A DNA stretch of 47,577 bases from NCBI GenBank assembly GCA_902632055.1, contig CACPAS010000007.1, forward strand, positions 1 to 47,577, given 5' to 3'. The translations under genes were made by a program, and so were the position numbers. This document shows, one piece after another, positions 37,117 through 45,288 of the stretch (its first letter is position 1; each line of letters begins with the position of its first letter). The notes below the pieces were generated by a model. The model was not told the origin of the DNA, made no database searches, and saw nothing but the letters and a program-made list of their open reading frames with translations. The stretch comes from an uncultured OCS116 cluster bacterium (GTDB lineage Bacteria > Pseudomonadota > Alphaproteobacteria > Rhizobiales > TMED25).

Positions 37117-37470
37117 TTAGTTTTCGCCAAACCATTCCCAAATAACACTTGCCATCACATCACAATCTGTTTCACCTGCTGAAATAACGGCCGCGGCACC
37201 GGTAGCACCTCTTTCCCAAGCCAATTCCTGCCTTTCATTGAGATGTCCTAACTCATCTGAGTAGCGTTCGAATCTCGGGCTAATCATCAATCTATCAATA
37301 ACTGTATCGTAATACTGGTTATCAAAACAATACTCTTCATACGTAAAAATTTGTGTCCATACCCCGCCCAAAACGGCAATCTCTTCGTTAGCGACTTCTA
37401 CATCATGAAATGCAAAGCTAGAATTAACGAGAAGGATGGATGAAATTATAGTTTTTATAATTGTTTTCAT
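37117..37470 (-). CDS. Hypothetical secreted protein (117 aa)
   Basis: Signal-peptide-like N-terminus MKTIIKTIISSILLVNSSFAF; two Cys in the mature part (EEYCFDNQ, ETDCDVM); no recognised family. Confidence 0.7.
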   Translation of the reverse strand: MKTIIKTIISSILLVNSSFAFHDVEVANEEIAVLGGVWTQIFTYEEYCFDNQYYDTVIDRLMISPRFERYSDELGHLNERQELAWERGATGAAAVISAGETDCDVMASVIWEWFGEN

Positions 37471-37615
37471 AGACCGTCCTCTGTCTAATATTTTTTTGTT
37501 ATTACAATAACACTAAACAAAAATATAAAAATTAAAATAATATACTTATATTCAAAATAAAATATACCAACAGTAACTGACACTAACTGTTATGCGTGAA
37601 TAACAAAAACCCATA

Positions 37616-38686
37616 TTAAGCCAAATCTTGATAGTCAATTTGATGTTTTGGAATTCTATTGTCTGTTCCAAATAACATATGTTTCGACATATTTTCCCTA
37701 TATTTGCTTGCCGGTACTTCTAACCCAACAGACTCTGCAACCTGCCTAATTAACATTGGATTTGCACCACAACAAACACCAAGATAATTTATTCCGATAT
37801 TATACGCATCTTTTGCAAATTTCCCAATTTCATACCTGTTGCATTGCATTGGGTCCAAGGCTGTGGGGAATGGAGTTTTATGTGGCGAAGGACAGCTGCA
37901 ACCATTATGGTCAGGTAGGTTGAAGAAAGTAGGGTTTGATCTTGTGGTTCGATAATTAATAGGCAAAGCAGCCACATGACAACTAACTGCCTTCCTAATC
38001 TTTTTTATGTATGGCATCATAGTATTTGGGCCTCTGAAACAATTCATACCAACAACATCCCCTCCAAGCTGCTCGAGCTCTTTACAAGTATCGATAATGG
38101 AGACGCCATCTCTCATTATATTTTCACCCATTGGTGCGATTGTTATAACGCATGGAAGTCCTGACTTTTTCATACTTCTTAAGGCTTCGAATGCCTCTTC
38201 TGCATAGTAGAAAGTTTCACCTATTAAAATATCAGCATCTTCATCAACAGCCCAACCGATCATCTCATCAAACATTTTCCTTACTTCATGATTTTGGCTG
38301 GTATCCTTATCATTCCATATATTTGAGTTAGATATATTTCCCGCCATAAGGTTCTTTTCCTGTCCGTCCGGTGTATCATCCGCAACTTTTTTAGCAATTT
38401 TTAATGCTGACCTATTAAGCGGTTCAAGAAGATGTTCTCTATTGATAATCTTCATTTTTTCACGATGACCATTATATGTAAAAGCTTGCACAATATCGGA
38501 GCCGGCATGCTGGAAATCTCTGTGTAAACTCTCCAATACATCTGGTCGATCAAGTGCTACCATTGGAACAAATTCACCAGAGGCCATATAACCTCTTCTT
38601 TCTATTTCAAATAGAAAACCCTCAGCACAAATAACAGGCCCTGAATCTAATCTATCAATTAAACTTTTCTTTATTTCTTTTTTCAT
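37616..38686 (-). CDS. Betaine--homocysteine S-methyltransferase-like protein (BHMT)
   Basis: SGPVICAEGFLFEIERRGY, VQAFTYNGHREKM, GETFYYAEEA, VVGMNCFRGP, GVCCGANP zinc motifs; downstream of SAM riboswitches. Confidence 0.9.
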   Translation of the reverse strand: MKKEIKKSLIDRLDSGPVICAEGFLFEIERRGYMASGEFVPMVALDRPDVLESLHRDFQHAGSDIVQAFTYNGHREKMKIINREHLLEPLNRSALKIAKKVADDTPDGQEKNLMAGNISNSNIWNDKDTSQNHEVRKMFDEMIGWAVDEDADILIGETFYYAEEAFEALRSMKKSGLPCVITIAPMGENIMRDGVSIIDTCKELEQLGGDVVGMNCFRGPNTMMPYIKKIRKAVSCHVAALPINYRTTRSNPTFFNLPDHNGCSCPSPHKTPFPTALDPMQCNRYEIGKFAKDAYNIGINYLGVCCGANPMLIRQVAESVGLEVPASKYRENMSKHMLFGTDNRIPKHQIDYQDLA

Positions 38687-38689
38687 TTT

Positions 38690-38748
38690 ATTCTCCTTTT
38701 TAGTGCTTTGACAGTTGTCAGGTGCACAATTTGGTTAAATCACCTGAT
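38690..38748 (-). promoter_or_regulatory. SAM-V riboswitch overlapping the BHMT ribosome-binding site
   Basis: Minus: TCAGGTGATTTAACCAAATTGTGCACCTGACAACTGTCAAAGCACTAAAAAGGAGAATAAAATG. P1 CAGGTG/CACCTG, core GATTTAA, and pseudoknot GTGC with GCAC placed next to AAAAAGGAG (Shine-Dalgarno). Confidence 0.87.
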
Positions 38749-38755
38749 TTTTTGT

Positions 38756-38783
38756 AAAAAAAAACCACCTGGGAAATAGGTGG
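38756..38783 (-). terminator. Intrinsic terminator between SAM-II and SAM-V elements
   Basis: Minus: CCACCT-ATTTCCC-AGGTGG-TTTTTTTTT, a 6-bp stem followed by a 9-T run. Confidence 0.85.
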
Positions 38784-38795
38784 CTCGGTGGAGAA

Positions 38796-38850
38796 CATCT
38801 ATTTAGCAGGTTTTGTCACGCGCCCGCAATTTGACTTAAATCAGCGCAAT
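38796..38850 (-). promoter_or_regulatory. SAM-II riboswitch
   Basis: Minus: TTGCGCTGATTTAAGTCAAATTGCGGGCGCGTGACAAAACCTGCTAAATAGATG. Shares the SAM-II signatures GCGCTGATTTAA, ATTGC, GCGCGTGA and GCTAAA, with P1 GCGC/GCGC. Confidence 0.9.
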
Positions 38851-38854
38851 GTAA

Positions 38855-38883
38855 AACATACATGATTAATCGATCAGAATCAA
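38855..38883 (-). promoter_or_regulatory. Candidate promoter for the riboswitch-BHMT transcript
   Basis: Minus: TTGATT-17 nt-TATGTT, which would place the start of transcription at about the first base of the SAM-II aptamer. Confidence 0.45.
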
Positions 38884-38930
38884 ATGATATCTTAAATACT
38901 GAGATCAAAATTGAAAATTAATGTATTTAT

Positions 38931-39200
38931 GGGGGCGTTCTGTTGCCAGGTGCCCCCAGACCCCGCCGTATCTTGCTAGAGATAAGGACTTAAGTTTCGG
39001 TGCTCAAGCTGACTATGCAGCTACTGCGACCGGAGCATAGTTGTCATTTGCAACTATAAAATTAGCCCGATAACGGTGGTACAATACCGAGTAAAAGGTA
39101 GCCCTTTACGCTCTCGTCGATCCTGTTTCGCCCCCATGATTTTTATTGGTGGAGGCGCCGGGTACCGCCCCCGGGTCCGATAAGTTTATTTTGACGCCAA
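38931..39200 (-). ncRNA. ssrA: Transfer-messenger RNA, circularly permuted two-piece alphaproteobacterial type
   Basis: Minus order: acceptor 3' part ACCCGGGGGCGGTACCCGGCGCCTCCACCA (CCA end at 39147), 11-nt intervening ATAAAAATCAT, then GGGGGCGAAACAGGATCGAC (from 39135). Tag ORF at 39013..39051 = ANDNYAPVAVAA*. GGGGGCG/CGCCTCC pairs with G3.U70. Ends in GGGGGCACCTGGCAACAGAACGCCCCC. The upstream edge of the acceptor piece is approximate. Confidence 0.93.
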
Positions 39201-39275
39201 TTTATTACTATAGCTCAAAGAGCAGAACTATAATAATCCCAAATACGTATCAAATAAAGTTTATTATAAATTTAT

Positions 39276-39300
39276 TTCACACTTCGCATGCGCTTGTGAA
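39276..39300. repeat. Nested inverted repeat upstream of thyA
   Basis: TTCAC-ACTT-CGCATGCG-CTT-GTGAA: perfect 8-bp palindrome inside 5-bp outer arms, 17 nt before the thyA ATG. Confidence 0.6.
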
Positions 39301-39317
39301 TCAGTCATAATTGAAAA

Positions 39318-40112
39318 ATGAAACAATATTTAGATTTATTAGAGCACATCATTCAAAACGGTGAAAAAAAGGATGATCGTACTGGAACTGGTACAATTTC
39401 TGTGTTTGGTCATCAAATGAGATTTAATCTTCAGGACGGATTTCCACTTATCACAACAAAGAAGCTTCATCTAAAGTCAATTATATATGAACTTATTTGG
39501 TTTCTATCAGGGGATACGAATATTAGTTTTTTGAAGGATAATGGCGTCTCAATTTGGAATGAATGGGCAGATCCTGATGGTGACTTGGGTCCGGTTTATG
39601 GAAAACAGTGGCGTTCGTGGGATTGCAAAGATGGAAGATCCATTGATCAAATATCAAATTTAATAACCAACTTAAAAGAATCGCCGCATTCAAGAAGACA
39701 TATAATCTCAGCTTGGAACGTGAGCGATGTTGAAAACATGGCACTTCCACCGTGTCACTGTTTATTTCAATTTTATGTATCAAACAATAAATTAAGTTGT
39801 CATTTATACCAGAGATCAGCTGACGTATTCTTAGGTGTACCATTCAATATTGCTTCGTATGCATTACTCACTCACATGATCGCTCATGTATGCAAATTCA
39901 AGGTTGGCGATTTTGTTCATACATTGGGTGATGCGCATATATATTCAAATCATCTCGAGCAAGTTAGAACCCAGCTTGATAGATCTCCTCTTGGATTACC
40001 AACAGTATCATTGAACGAAAGTGTGACGGATATATTTAACTTCAAATATGAGGATATCACCATTTCTAATTATGAAGCTCATCCTCACATTAAAGCTAAA
40101 GTTGCTGTATGA
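39318..40112 (+). CDS. thyA: Thymidylate synthase
   Basis: [79 protein letters not shown]. Confidence 0.98.
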   Translation: MKQYLDLLEHIIQNGEKKDDRTGTGTISVFGHQMRFNLQDGFPLITTKKLHLKSIIYELIWFLSGDTNISFLKDNGVSIWNEWADPDGDLGPVYGKQWRSWDCKDGRSIDQISNLITNLKESPHSRRHIISAWNVSDVENMALPPCHCLFQFYVSNNKLSCHLYQRSADVFLGVPFNIASYALLTHMIAHVCKFKVGDFVHTLGDAHIYSNHLEQVRTQLDRSPLGLPTVSLNESVTDIFNFKYEDITISNYEAHPHIKAKVAV

Positions 40113-40618
40113 TTTCGATATCAATTATAGTAGCACATGCGTCTAATTATGTTATCGGCAAAAATGGTAAGCTACCATGGCACATCCCTGCTGATCTAAA
40201 ATACTTTAAGGAACTTACGTATGGGTGCCCTATAATTATGGGACGTAAAACCTTCGAGTCGATAGGTCGGCCACTTCCAGGTAGGCATAATATAATTATT
40301 ACTAGAAATAATAAATATCGCAGTCATGATTGTGTTGTTATGTTTGACATCCAAGCAGCCTTGACGGAAGCCGCAGATTTTGCAGAAAAAAATGGAAAAA
40401 GTGATATTTTCATAATTGGTGGCGCCGAAGTGTATAAGCAAGCAATGGATTATGCAGATAAGGCATACATCACCGAAGTTCATGCTGATTTTGATGGTGA
40501 CGCAGTATTTGATGCACTGAACCCTATAAATTGGCAAGAAATTTCCCGTGATTATCATGCAAATGAAGGAACAGATCTGCCATATTCATATGTGGTTTTG
40601 CATAAAATTAGCCAATAA
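40109..40618 (+). CDS. folA: Dihydrofolate reductase
   Basis: [63 protein letters not shown]. Confidence 0.96.
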   Translation: MISISIIVAHASNYVIGKNGKLPWHIPADLKYFKELTYGCPIIMGRKTFESIGRPLPGRHNIIITRNNKYRSHDCVVMFDIQAALTEAADFAEKNGKSDIFIIGGAEVYKQAMDYADKAYITEVHADFDGDAVFDALNPINWQEISRDYHANEGTDLPYSYVVLHKISQ

Positions 40619-40674
40619 ATATTAATTTTATTCTATTTGTATAAAAACCTTTAAAATAATTTACTTAATAACTA

Positions 40675-40683
40675 TGTTATAAT
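40675..40683 (+). promoter_or_regulatory. Candidate extended -10 promoter for hflKC
   Basis: TGTTATAAT (TGnTATAAT), 33 nt before the hflK ATG; no clear -35. Confidence 0.4.
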
Positions 40684-40715
40684 AGGGTGTTTTAGAAATC
40701 TCAAAAAGGTAACGA

Positions 40716-41819
40716 ATGATGTCATGGGACAACAACAACAACAATGGTCCTTGGGGGCGAGGCCCCAACGGCGGTAATTTTGATAATAATGATTTAGATA
40801 AGCTACTTAATAATCTAAAGTCCCGTTTTGGTAGCTTCTCACCGAAGTCACCGGATGGTAAGGTTAGCAAAAAGAATTGGGTGCTGATTACACTAATTGT
40901 GTTGGCAATTTGGGGAGCGACCGGAATTTATAGAGTTCAACCAGATGAACAGGGAATTGTATTACGCTTCGGTGAATATATTCGTTCTACTCCAGACGGA
41001 CTTCATTATCACCTTCCCTTTCCTGTAGAGACAGTTTTAAAGCCTAAAGTAACACGTGAGAACCAAGTTGAAGTTGGTATCAGAACCTCAAATCAAGCAT
41101 CGATTGGCAGAGGAGCAGTCGGACGGGATGTACCTGAAGAAAGCTTGATGTTAACAGGAGATGAAAATATTGTTGATGTCGATTTTTCGGTACAATGGGT
41201 AATCAGTGATGCCGCTGACTATCTGTTTAATATTGAAAATCAAGAGTCAACAGTAAAAGCCGTTGCAGAAAGCGCAATGAGAGAAGTAATAGGAAACTCA
41301 GATCTTGAGCAGATCCTTACGCAAGGTAGAGAGACAAACGAGACAGCCGTTCGAGATTTGATGCAAAGCACACTTGATGAATACGGTGCAGGCATACTAA
41401 TCAGACGTGTCCAACTACAAAAAGTTGACCCGCCAGCTGCAGTTATTGATGCTTTTAGAGATGTGCAGGCTGCAAGAGCTGACCAAGAGAGGCTTAGAAA
41501 TGAAGCTGAAGCATATTCTAATAGGATTATTCCAGCAGCACGCGGTGAAGCCGCTCAATTAATGGAGGCTGCTGAAGCATACAAAAATTCTGTTATAGCT
41601 GATGCCGAAGGTCAGGCATCAAGATTTAACTCAATCTATGACGAATACAGAAAAGCACCTGAAGTAACGAGAGGAAGGATGTACCTGGAGACCATCGAAC
41701 GTGTCTATGGTGGTATGGATAAGATAATAATTGATCAAAGCAGTGATAGTTCGAGCGTGGTACCATATTTGCCCCTTGATCAACTACAAAAACGACAAGA
41801 CGATGGAGCAGCACAATGA
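40716..41819 (+). CDS. hflK: FtsH protease modulator HflK
   Basis: MMSWDNNNNNGPWGRGPNGG N-terminus, GIYRVQPDEQGIVLRFGEYIRSTPDGLHYHLPFPVE, SPFH domain; paired with hflC. Confidence 0.95.
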   Translation: MMSWDNNNNNGPWGRGPNGGNFDNNDLDKLLNNLKSRFGSFSPKSPDGKVSKKNWVLITLIVLAIWGATGIYRVQPDEQGIVLRFGEYIRSTPDGLHYHLPFPVETVLKPKVTRENQVEVGIRTSNQASIGRGAVGRDVPEESLMLTGDENIVDVDFSVQWVISDAADYLFNIENQESTVKAVAESAMREVIGNSDLEQILTQGRETNETAVRDLMQSTLDEYGAGILIRRVQLQKVDPPAAVIDAFRDVQAARADQERLRNEAEAYSNRIIPAARGEAAQLMEAAEAYKNSVIADAEGQASRFNSIYDEYRKAPEVTRGRMYLETIERVYGGMDKIIIDQSSDSSSVVPYLPLDQLQKRQDDGAAQ

Positions 41820-42691
41820 TTAAGAAACTTGGAATAATGGGCTTAATTGTATTACTATTTGTATCTGCTGTAATTATTTTTAGTGCAGCGTTCACTGTTC
41901 ATCAGACACAACAAGCTTTGATCTTACGTTTTGGTGAAGCAATCAGAATTGTTACAAATCCTGGATTGCATTTCAAAATGCCAATCGCTGATGATGCAGT
42001 ATATATTGACAAAAGAATATTGGATTTAGACTCAGAGTCACAAGAGGTTATCGCATCTGATCAGAAGAGGCTTGTTGTCGATGCATATTCAAGATATCGA
42101 ATAACTGACGCACTAAAATACTACCAATCAGTTCAAACTTCAGCGAGGGCAAACGCTCGTCTCTCCCAAATTCTCAACTCAGCTGTCAGAAGGGTTCTTG
42201 GTGCAGCTACATTTGAGGAAATTGTAAAAGATAAGCGACCAATGTTAATGAAAAAGATCACCGAGCAAGTAAACAATGAGGCTGCTGCGCTTGGAATGTC
42301 AATTGTGGATGTAAAAATCAGGAGAGCAGATCTACCCGAAGCTAACAGTCAAGCTGTATACATGAGAATGCAAACAGCGAGGACCAAGGAGGCAAATGAC
42401 ATCAGAGCAAGGGGACAAGAACAAGCTAAGATCATAACATCAAAAGCTGATCGGGAGGCAAAAATTATCATTGCTGAAGCTAACAAGGTATCAGAAATTA
42501 CAAGGGGTGAAGGCGATGCTGAGCGAAATAGTATATATGCCGACTCTTATGGCAAAGACCCGGAGTTTTTCAAATTCTATCGCTCCATGGTAGCATACGA
42601 AGAAAGTTTGAAGTCTGGTGATACTCGGCTAGTGATTTCACCTGATACAGATTTTTTCAATTATTTCAAAGATCCACTTGGTTCTAAATAG
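41816..42691 (+). CDS. hflC: FtsH protease modulator HflC
   Basis: FTVHQTQQALILRFGEAIRIVTNPGLHFKMP, SPFH domain, RGEGDAERNSIYADSYGKDPEFFKFYRSMVAYEESL. Confidence 0.95.
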   Translation: MIKKLGIMGLIVLLFVSAVIIFSAAFTVHQTQQALILRFGEAIRIVTNPGLHFKMPIADDAVYIDKRILDLDSESQEVIASDQKRLVVDAYSRYRITDALKYYQSVQTSARANARLSQILNSAVRRVLGAATFEEIVKDKRPMLMKKITEQVNNEAAALGMSIVDVKIRRADLPEANSQAVYMRMQTARTKEANDIRARGQEQAKIITSKADREAKIIIAEANKVSEITRGEGDAERNSIYADSYGKDPEFFKFYRSMVAYEESLKSGDTRLVISPDTDFFNYFKDPLGSK

Positions 42692-42693
42692 AT

Positions 42694-42873
42694 ATGGATG
42701 TTTTTATCTTGGCGATCGCAGTATTCTTATTGTTTGAGGGTACCATCTACGCGTTGTTTCCTGAACAAACGAAACGGCTGCTTACCACGGTAATGTCAAT
42801 GGATACAAATTCACTAAGAATTTTTGGTCTTATAATGGTAACAGTGGGCGCAATAATCGTATGGTTGGTTTAA
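42694..42873 (+). CDS. DUF2065 small membrane protein (59 aa)
   Basis: MDVFILAIAVFLLFEGTIYALFPEQTKRLLTTVMSMDTNSLRIFGLIMVTVGAIIVWLV*. YjeT/DUF2065 pattern directly downstream of hflC. Missing from the ORF track. Confidence 0.88.
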   Translation: MDVFILAIAVFLLFEGTIYALFPEQTKRLLTTVMSMDTNSLRIFGLIMVTVGAIIVWLV

Positions 42874-42938
42874 AAACATAATTTTGACAAAATCTAGACC
42901 TAAATAGATACAAATAAATCATAAATTGGAAGGTTAAT

Positions 42939-44390
42939 ATGCAAAAATCATACAACATCAACTCAATACTAGGTATAATATTTGTCATTGGAGCAATCGT
43001 CTTTGCAAATCCTGTACATGCAAATACATATCCCGATTTTTCTGAGATTGCTGCAAAATATGCAGACTCAGTTGTAAATATATCCTCAAAGCAGAGTGTG
43101 AAAAGTAGCGATCCTTTCGATGGGCTAAATCCGGAAGACATACCTGATGTATTCCGAGATTGGTACGAAAAAAATAAGAATTCTCAGCAACCTGAGTCAG
43201 CAAGTTCACTCGGTTCAGGATTTGTGATTGATGAGGAGGGTATAATAATAACAAATGCGCATGTGATACTTGATGCCAATGAAATTGACGTACTATTCAC
43301 AGATGGAACGGTTCTAACTGCTGAACTAGTAGGAAAGGATACTAAAACTGACATTGCAGTCCTACGTGTTGAACCTGCTGAAAGTCAGAATTTGGTGGCC
43401 TTAGAGTTTGGTGACTCAGATGAATTGCAAGTAGGGCAGTGGGTAATGGCAATAGGTAATCCATTTGGTTTGGGCGGAACTGTTACTGCCGGAATTGTCT
43501 CCGCAAAAAATAGAGATATAAGGTCAGGTCCATATGATAATTTCATACAAACTGATGCTGCGATTAACCGCGGTAATAGTGGCGGTCCATTATTTAATAT
43601 AAACGGAAAGGTGGTCGGAATTAATTCAGCGATAATATCAACCACGGGCGGTTCCGTTGGAATAGGATTTGCAATACCATCAAAAACAGCAACTTCTGTG
43701 ATAGAACAGTTGATTGAATACGGGGAAACTAGGCGCGGGTGGCTCGGTGTGAGAATTCAGGAAGTATCCGAAGATATTGCATCCAGTCTTGGCATGGAAA
43801 GCGCAAGTGGTGCACTTGTCGTTAGTATTGATGATGATGGACCCGCTAAGCAGGCCGGTATTAAATCTGGTGATATAATACTTACTTTCAATGGTGTTAA
43901 TATCGACACTATGAGAGAGCTACCAAGAGTTGTAGCTGAGACAAAGGTTGGTACAAAAGTTGAAGTTGAAATATGGCGTAAAAATAAAGCAATAAAGAAA
44001 AATGTGGTAATAGAAAGGTTGAACGAGGGTGTTGTAGTGCAACAGCCATTGGTCGAAGAGGATAAAGATGATGTTGATAACACCTCTATTCTCAACCTTG
44101 GCTTCTCCTTAAGTAATATAAACGAAGAATTATCAGCTAAGTATGATTTCTCCCCAGATCAAAAGGGACTTGTTGTAACAGAGATTGATCCACAATCTGA
44201 TGCATTCAAAAGAGGTTTGCAGGAGGGTGATGTAATCAACGTTATAAATGAGCAGGATCTATACAGCGTCAATCAATTTATTCGTATTATTGATAAATAC
44301 AAGAAGGCAAACAAAAACTTACTTCTGATAAAAGTAGTCCGTGGAAAGAATATGATTAGAGTATTCCCCATTGATATATCTGTAGATTAA
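42939..44390 (+). CDS. degP: Do-family periplasmic serine protease (DegP/HtrA)
   Basis: Signal peptide; GSGFVIDEEGIIITNAHVI, DIAVLRVE, QTDAAINRGNSGGPLFN catalytic site, two PDZ domains. Confidence 0.93.
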   Translation: MQKSYNINSILGIIFVIGAIVFANPVHANTYPDFSEIAAKYADSVVNISSKQSVKSSDPFDGLNPEDIPDVFRDWYEKNKNSQQPESASSLGSGFVIDEEGIIITNAHVILDANEIDVLFTDGTVLTAELVGKDTKTDIAVLRVEPAESQNLVALEFGDSDELQVGQWVMAIGNPFGLGGTVTAGIVSAKNRDIRSGPYDNFIQTDAAINRGNSGGPLFNINGKVVGINSAIISTTGGSVGIGFAIPSKTATSVIEQLIEYGETRRGWLGVRIQEVSEDIASSLGMESASGALVVSIDDDGPAKQAGIKSGDIILTFNGVNIDTMRELPRVVAETKVGTKVEVEIWRKNKAIKKNVVIERLNEGVVVQQPLVEEDKDDVDNTSILNLGFSLSNINEELSAKYDFSPDQKGLVVTEIDPQSDAFKRGLQEGDVINVINEQDLYSVNQFIRIIDKYKKANKNLLLIKVVRGKNMIRVFPIDISVD

Positions 44391-45265
44391 GTAATTATTT
44401 TATCTTTCGGTAAGCCTATAAAATATAATAAGCTGCAAAGATCGGTGTGCTCTATTTGCCCATTTGCACTTGCTTTCAATATCTGCTTTCCTTTGTAAGA
44501 GATTCCAAGTCCTGCGTCTCTTATGATTTCTAAGTCATTTGCTCCATCACCTATGGCCACGACTTCTGAACTTTTGATCCTAAGAGAATCAATCGTATTT
44601 TTGAGGATTTTCTTTTTTGATATGGAGTCAATTATTGGCGGTATTACCTTACCAGTGAGAGTGCCATCAATGACTTCAAGTGAGTTAGCGTAATTTTCTT
44701 GGAAATTAAGTTCTTCTGATATTTTTTCAGTAAAAAAAGTAAATCCGCCTGAAACTAATATTGTCTTTATTTTTTGTTTATTGAGATTTATGAGTAACTT
44801 TTCTGCTCCATCATTAAATTCAATCTTATCGTAAATCTTATTAAGAAGTTCTAATTTTATACCTTTTAGTAAGCCAACTCTTTTTTCTAAGGCTTCAGCA
44901 AATGCTACTTCTCCCTGCATTGCACTCCTTGTTATATCTTCAACTTCCTCTTTTACATTTGCGAGATCTGCAATCTCATCAATGCATTCTTGTTTTATGA
45001 TTGTAGAGTCCATATCTGAGATGAACACACTCTTGTATTTTTCCTCGGCATTTTGGTAAGCCCAATCGTACAGATGCGTATTAAAATAATTTACTAATTC
45101 ATCTAGTAAAACATTCTTGTCAGAATCAAAATAAATTTCACATGCTTTCTCATTATCAAGCCATTTACTTTTTATAACAACCTTGAGATAATCCCGAATA
45201 ACTGCAAAGGTTTCAGTTGTTATCTTGTTATCTTTACTAGATACTATTGTAAGTAATTTTTTCAT
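44387..45265 (-). CDS. serB: Phosphoserine phosphatase
   Basis: VFISDMDSTIIKQECIDEIAD (DxDST), LVSGGFTFFTE, VAIGDGANDLEIIRDAGLGI. Confidence 0.94.
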   Translation of the reverse strand: MKKLLTIVSSKDNKITTETFAVIRDYLKVVIKSKWLDNEKACEIYFDSDKNVLLDELVNYFNTHLYDWAYQNAEEKYKSVFISDMDSTIIKQECIDEIADLANVKEEVEDITRSAMQGEVAFAEALEKRVGLLKGIKLELLNKIYDKIEFNDGAEKLLINLNKQKIKTILVSGGFTFFTEKISEELNFQENYANSLEVIDGTLTGKVIPPIIDSISKKKILKNTIDSLRIKSSEVVAIGDGANDLEIIRDAGLGISYKGKQILKASANGQIEHTDLCSLLYFIGLPKDKIIT

Positions 45266-45288
45266 TTTTTATGTATAAACTAGGGTAG

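Noticed and set aside
37480-37615. Possible terminator or small RNA between the BHMT gene and the secreted hypothetical (AACAGT...ACTGTT)
   Set aside because: The 6-bp arms enclose an 11-nt loop without a T tract; too weak to call.
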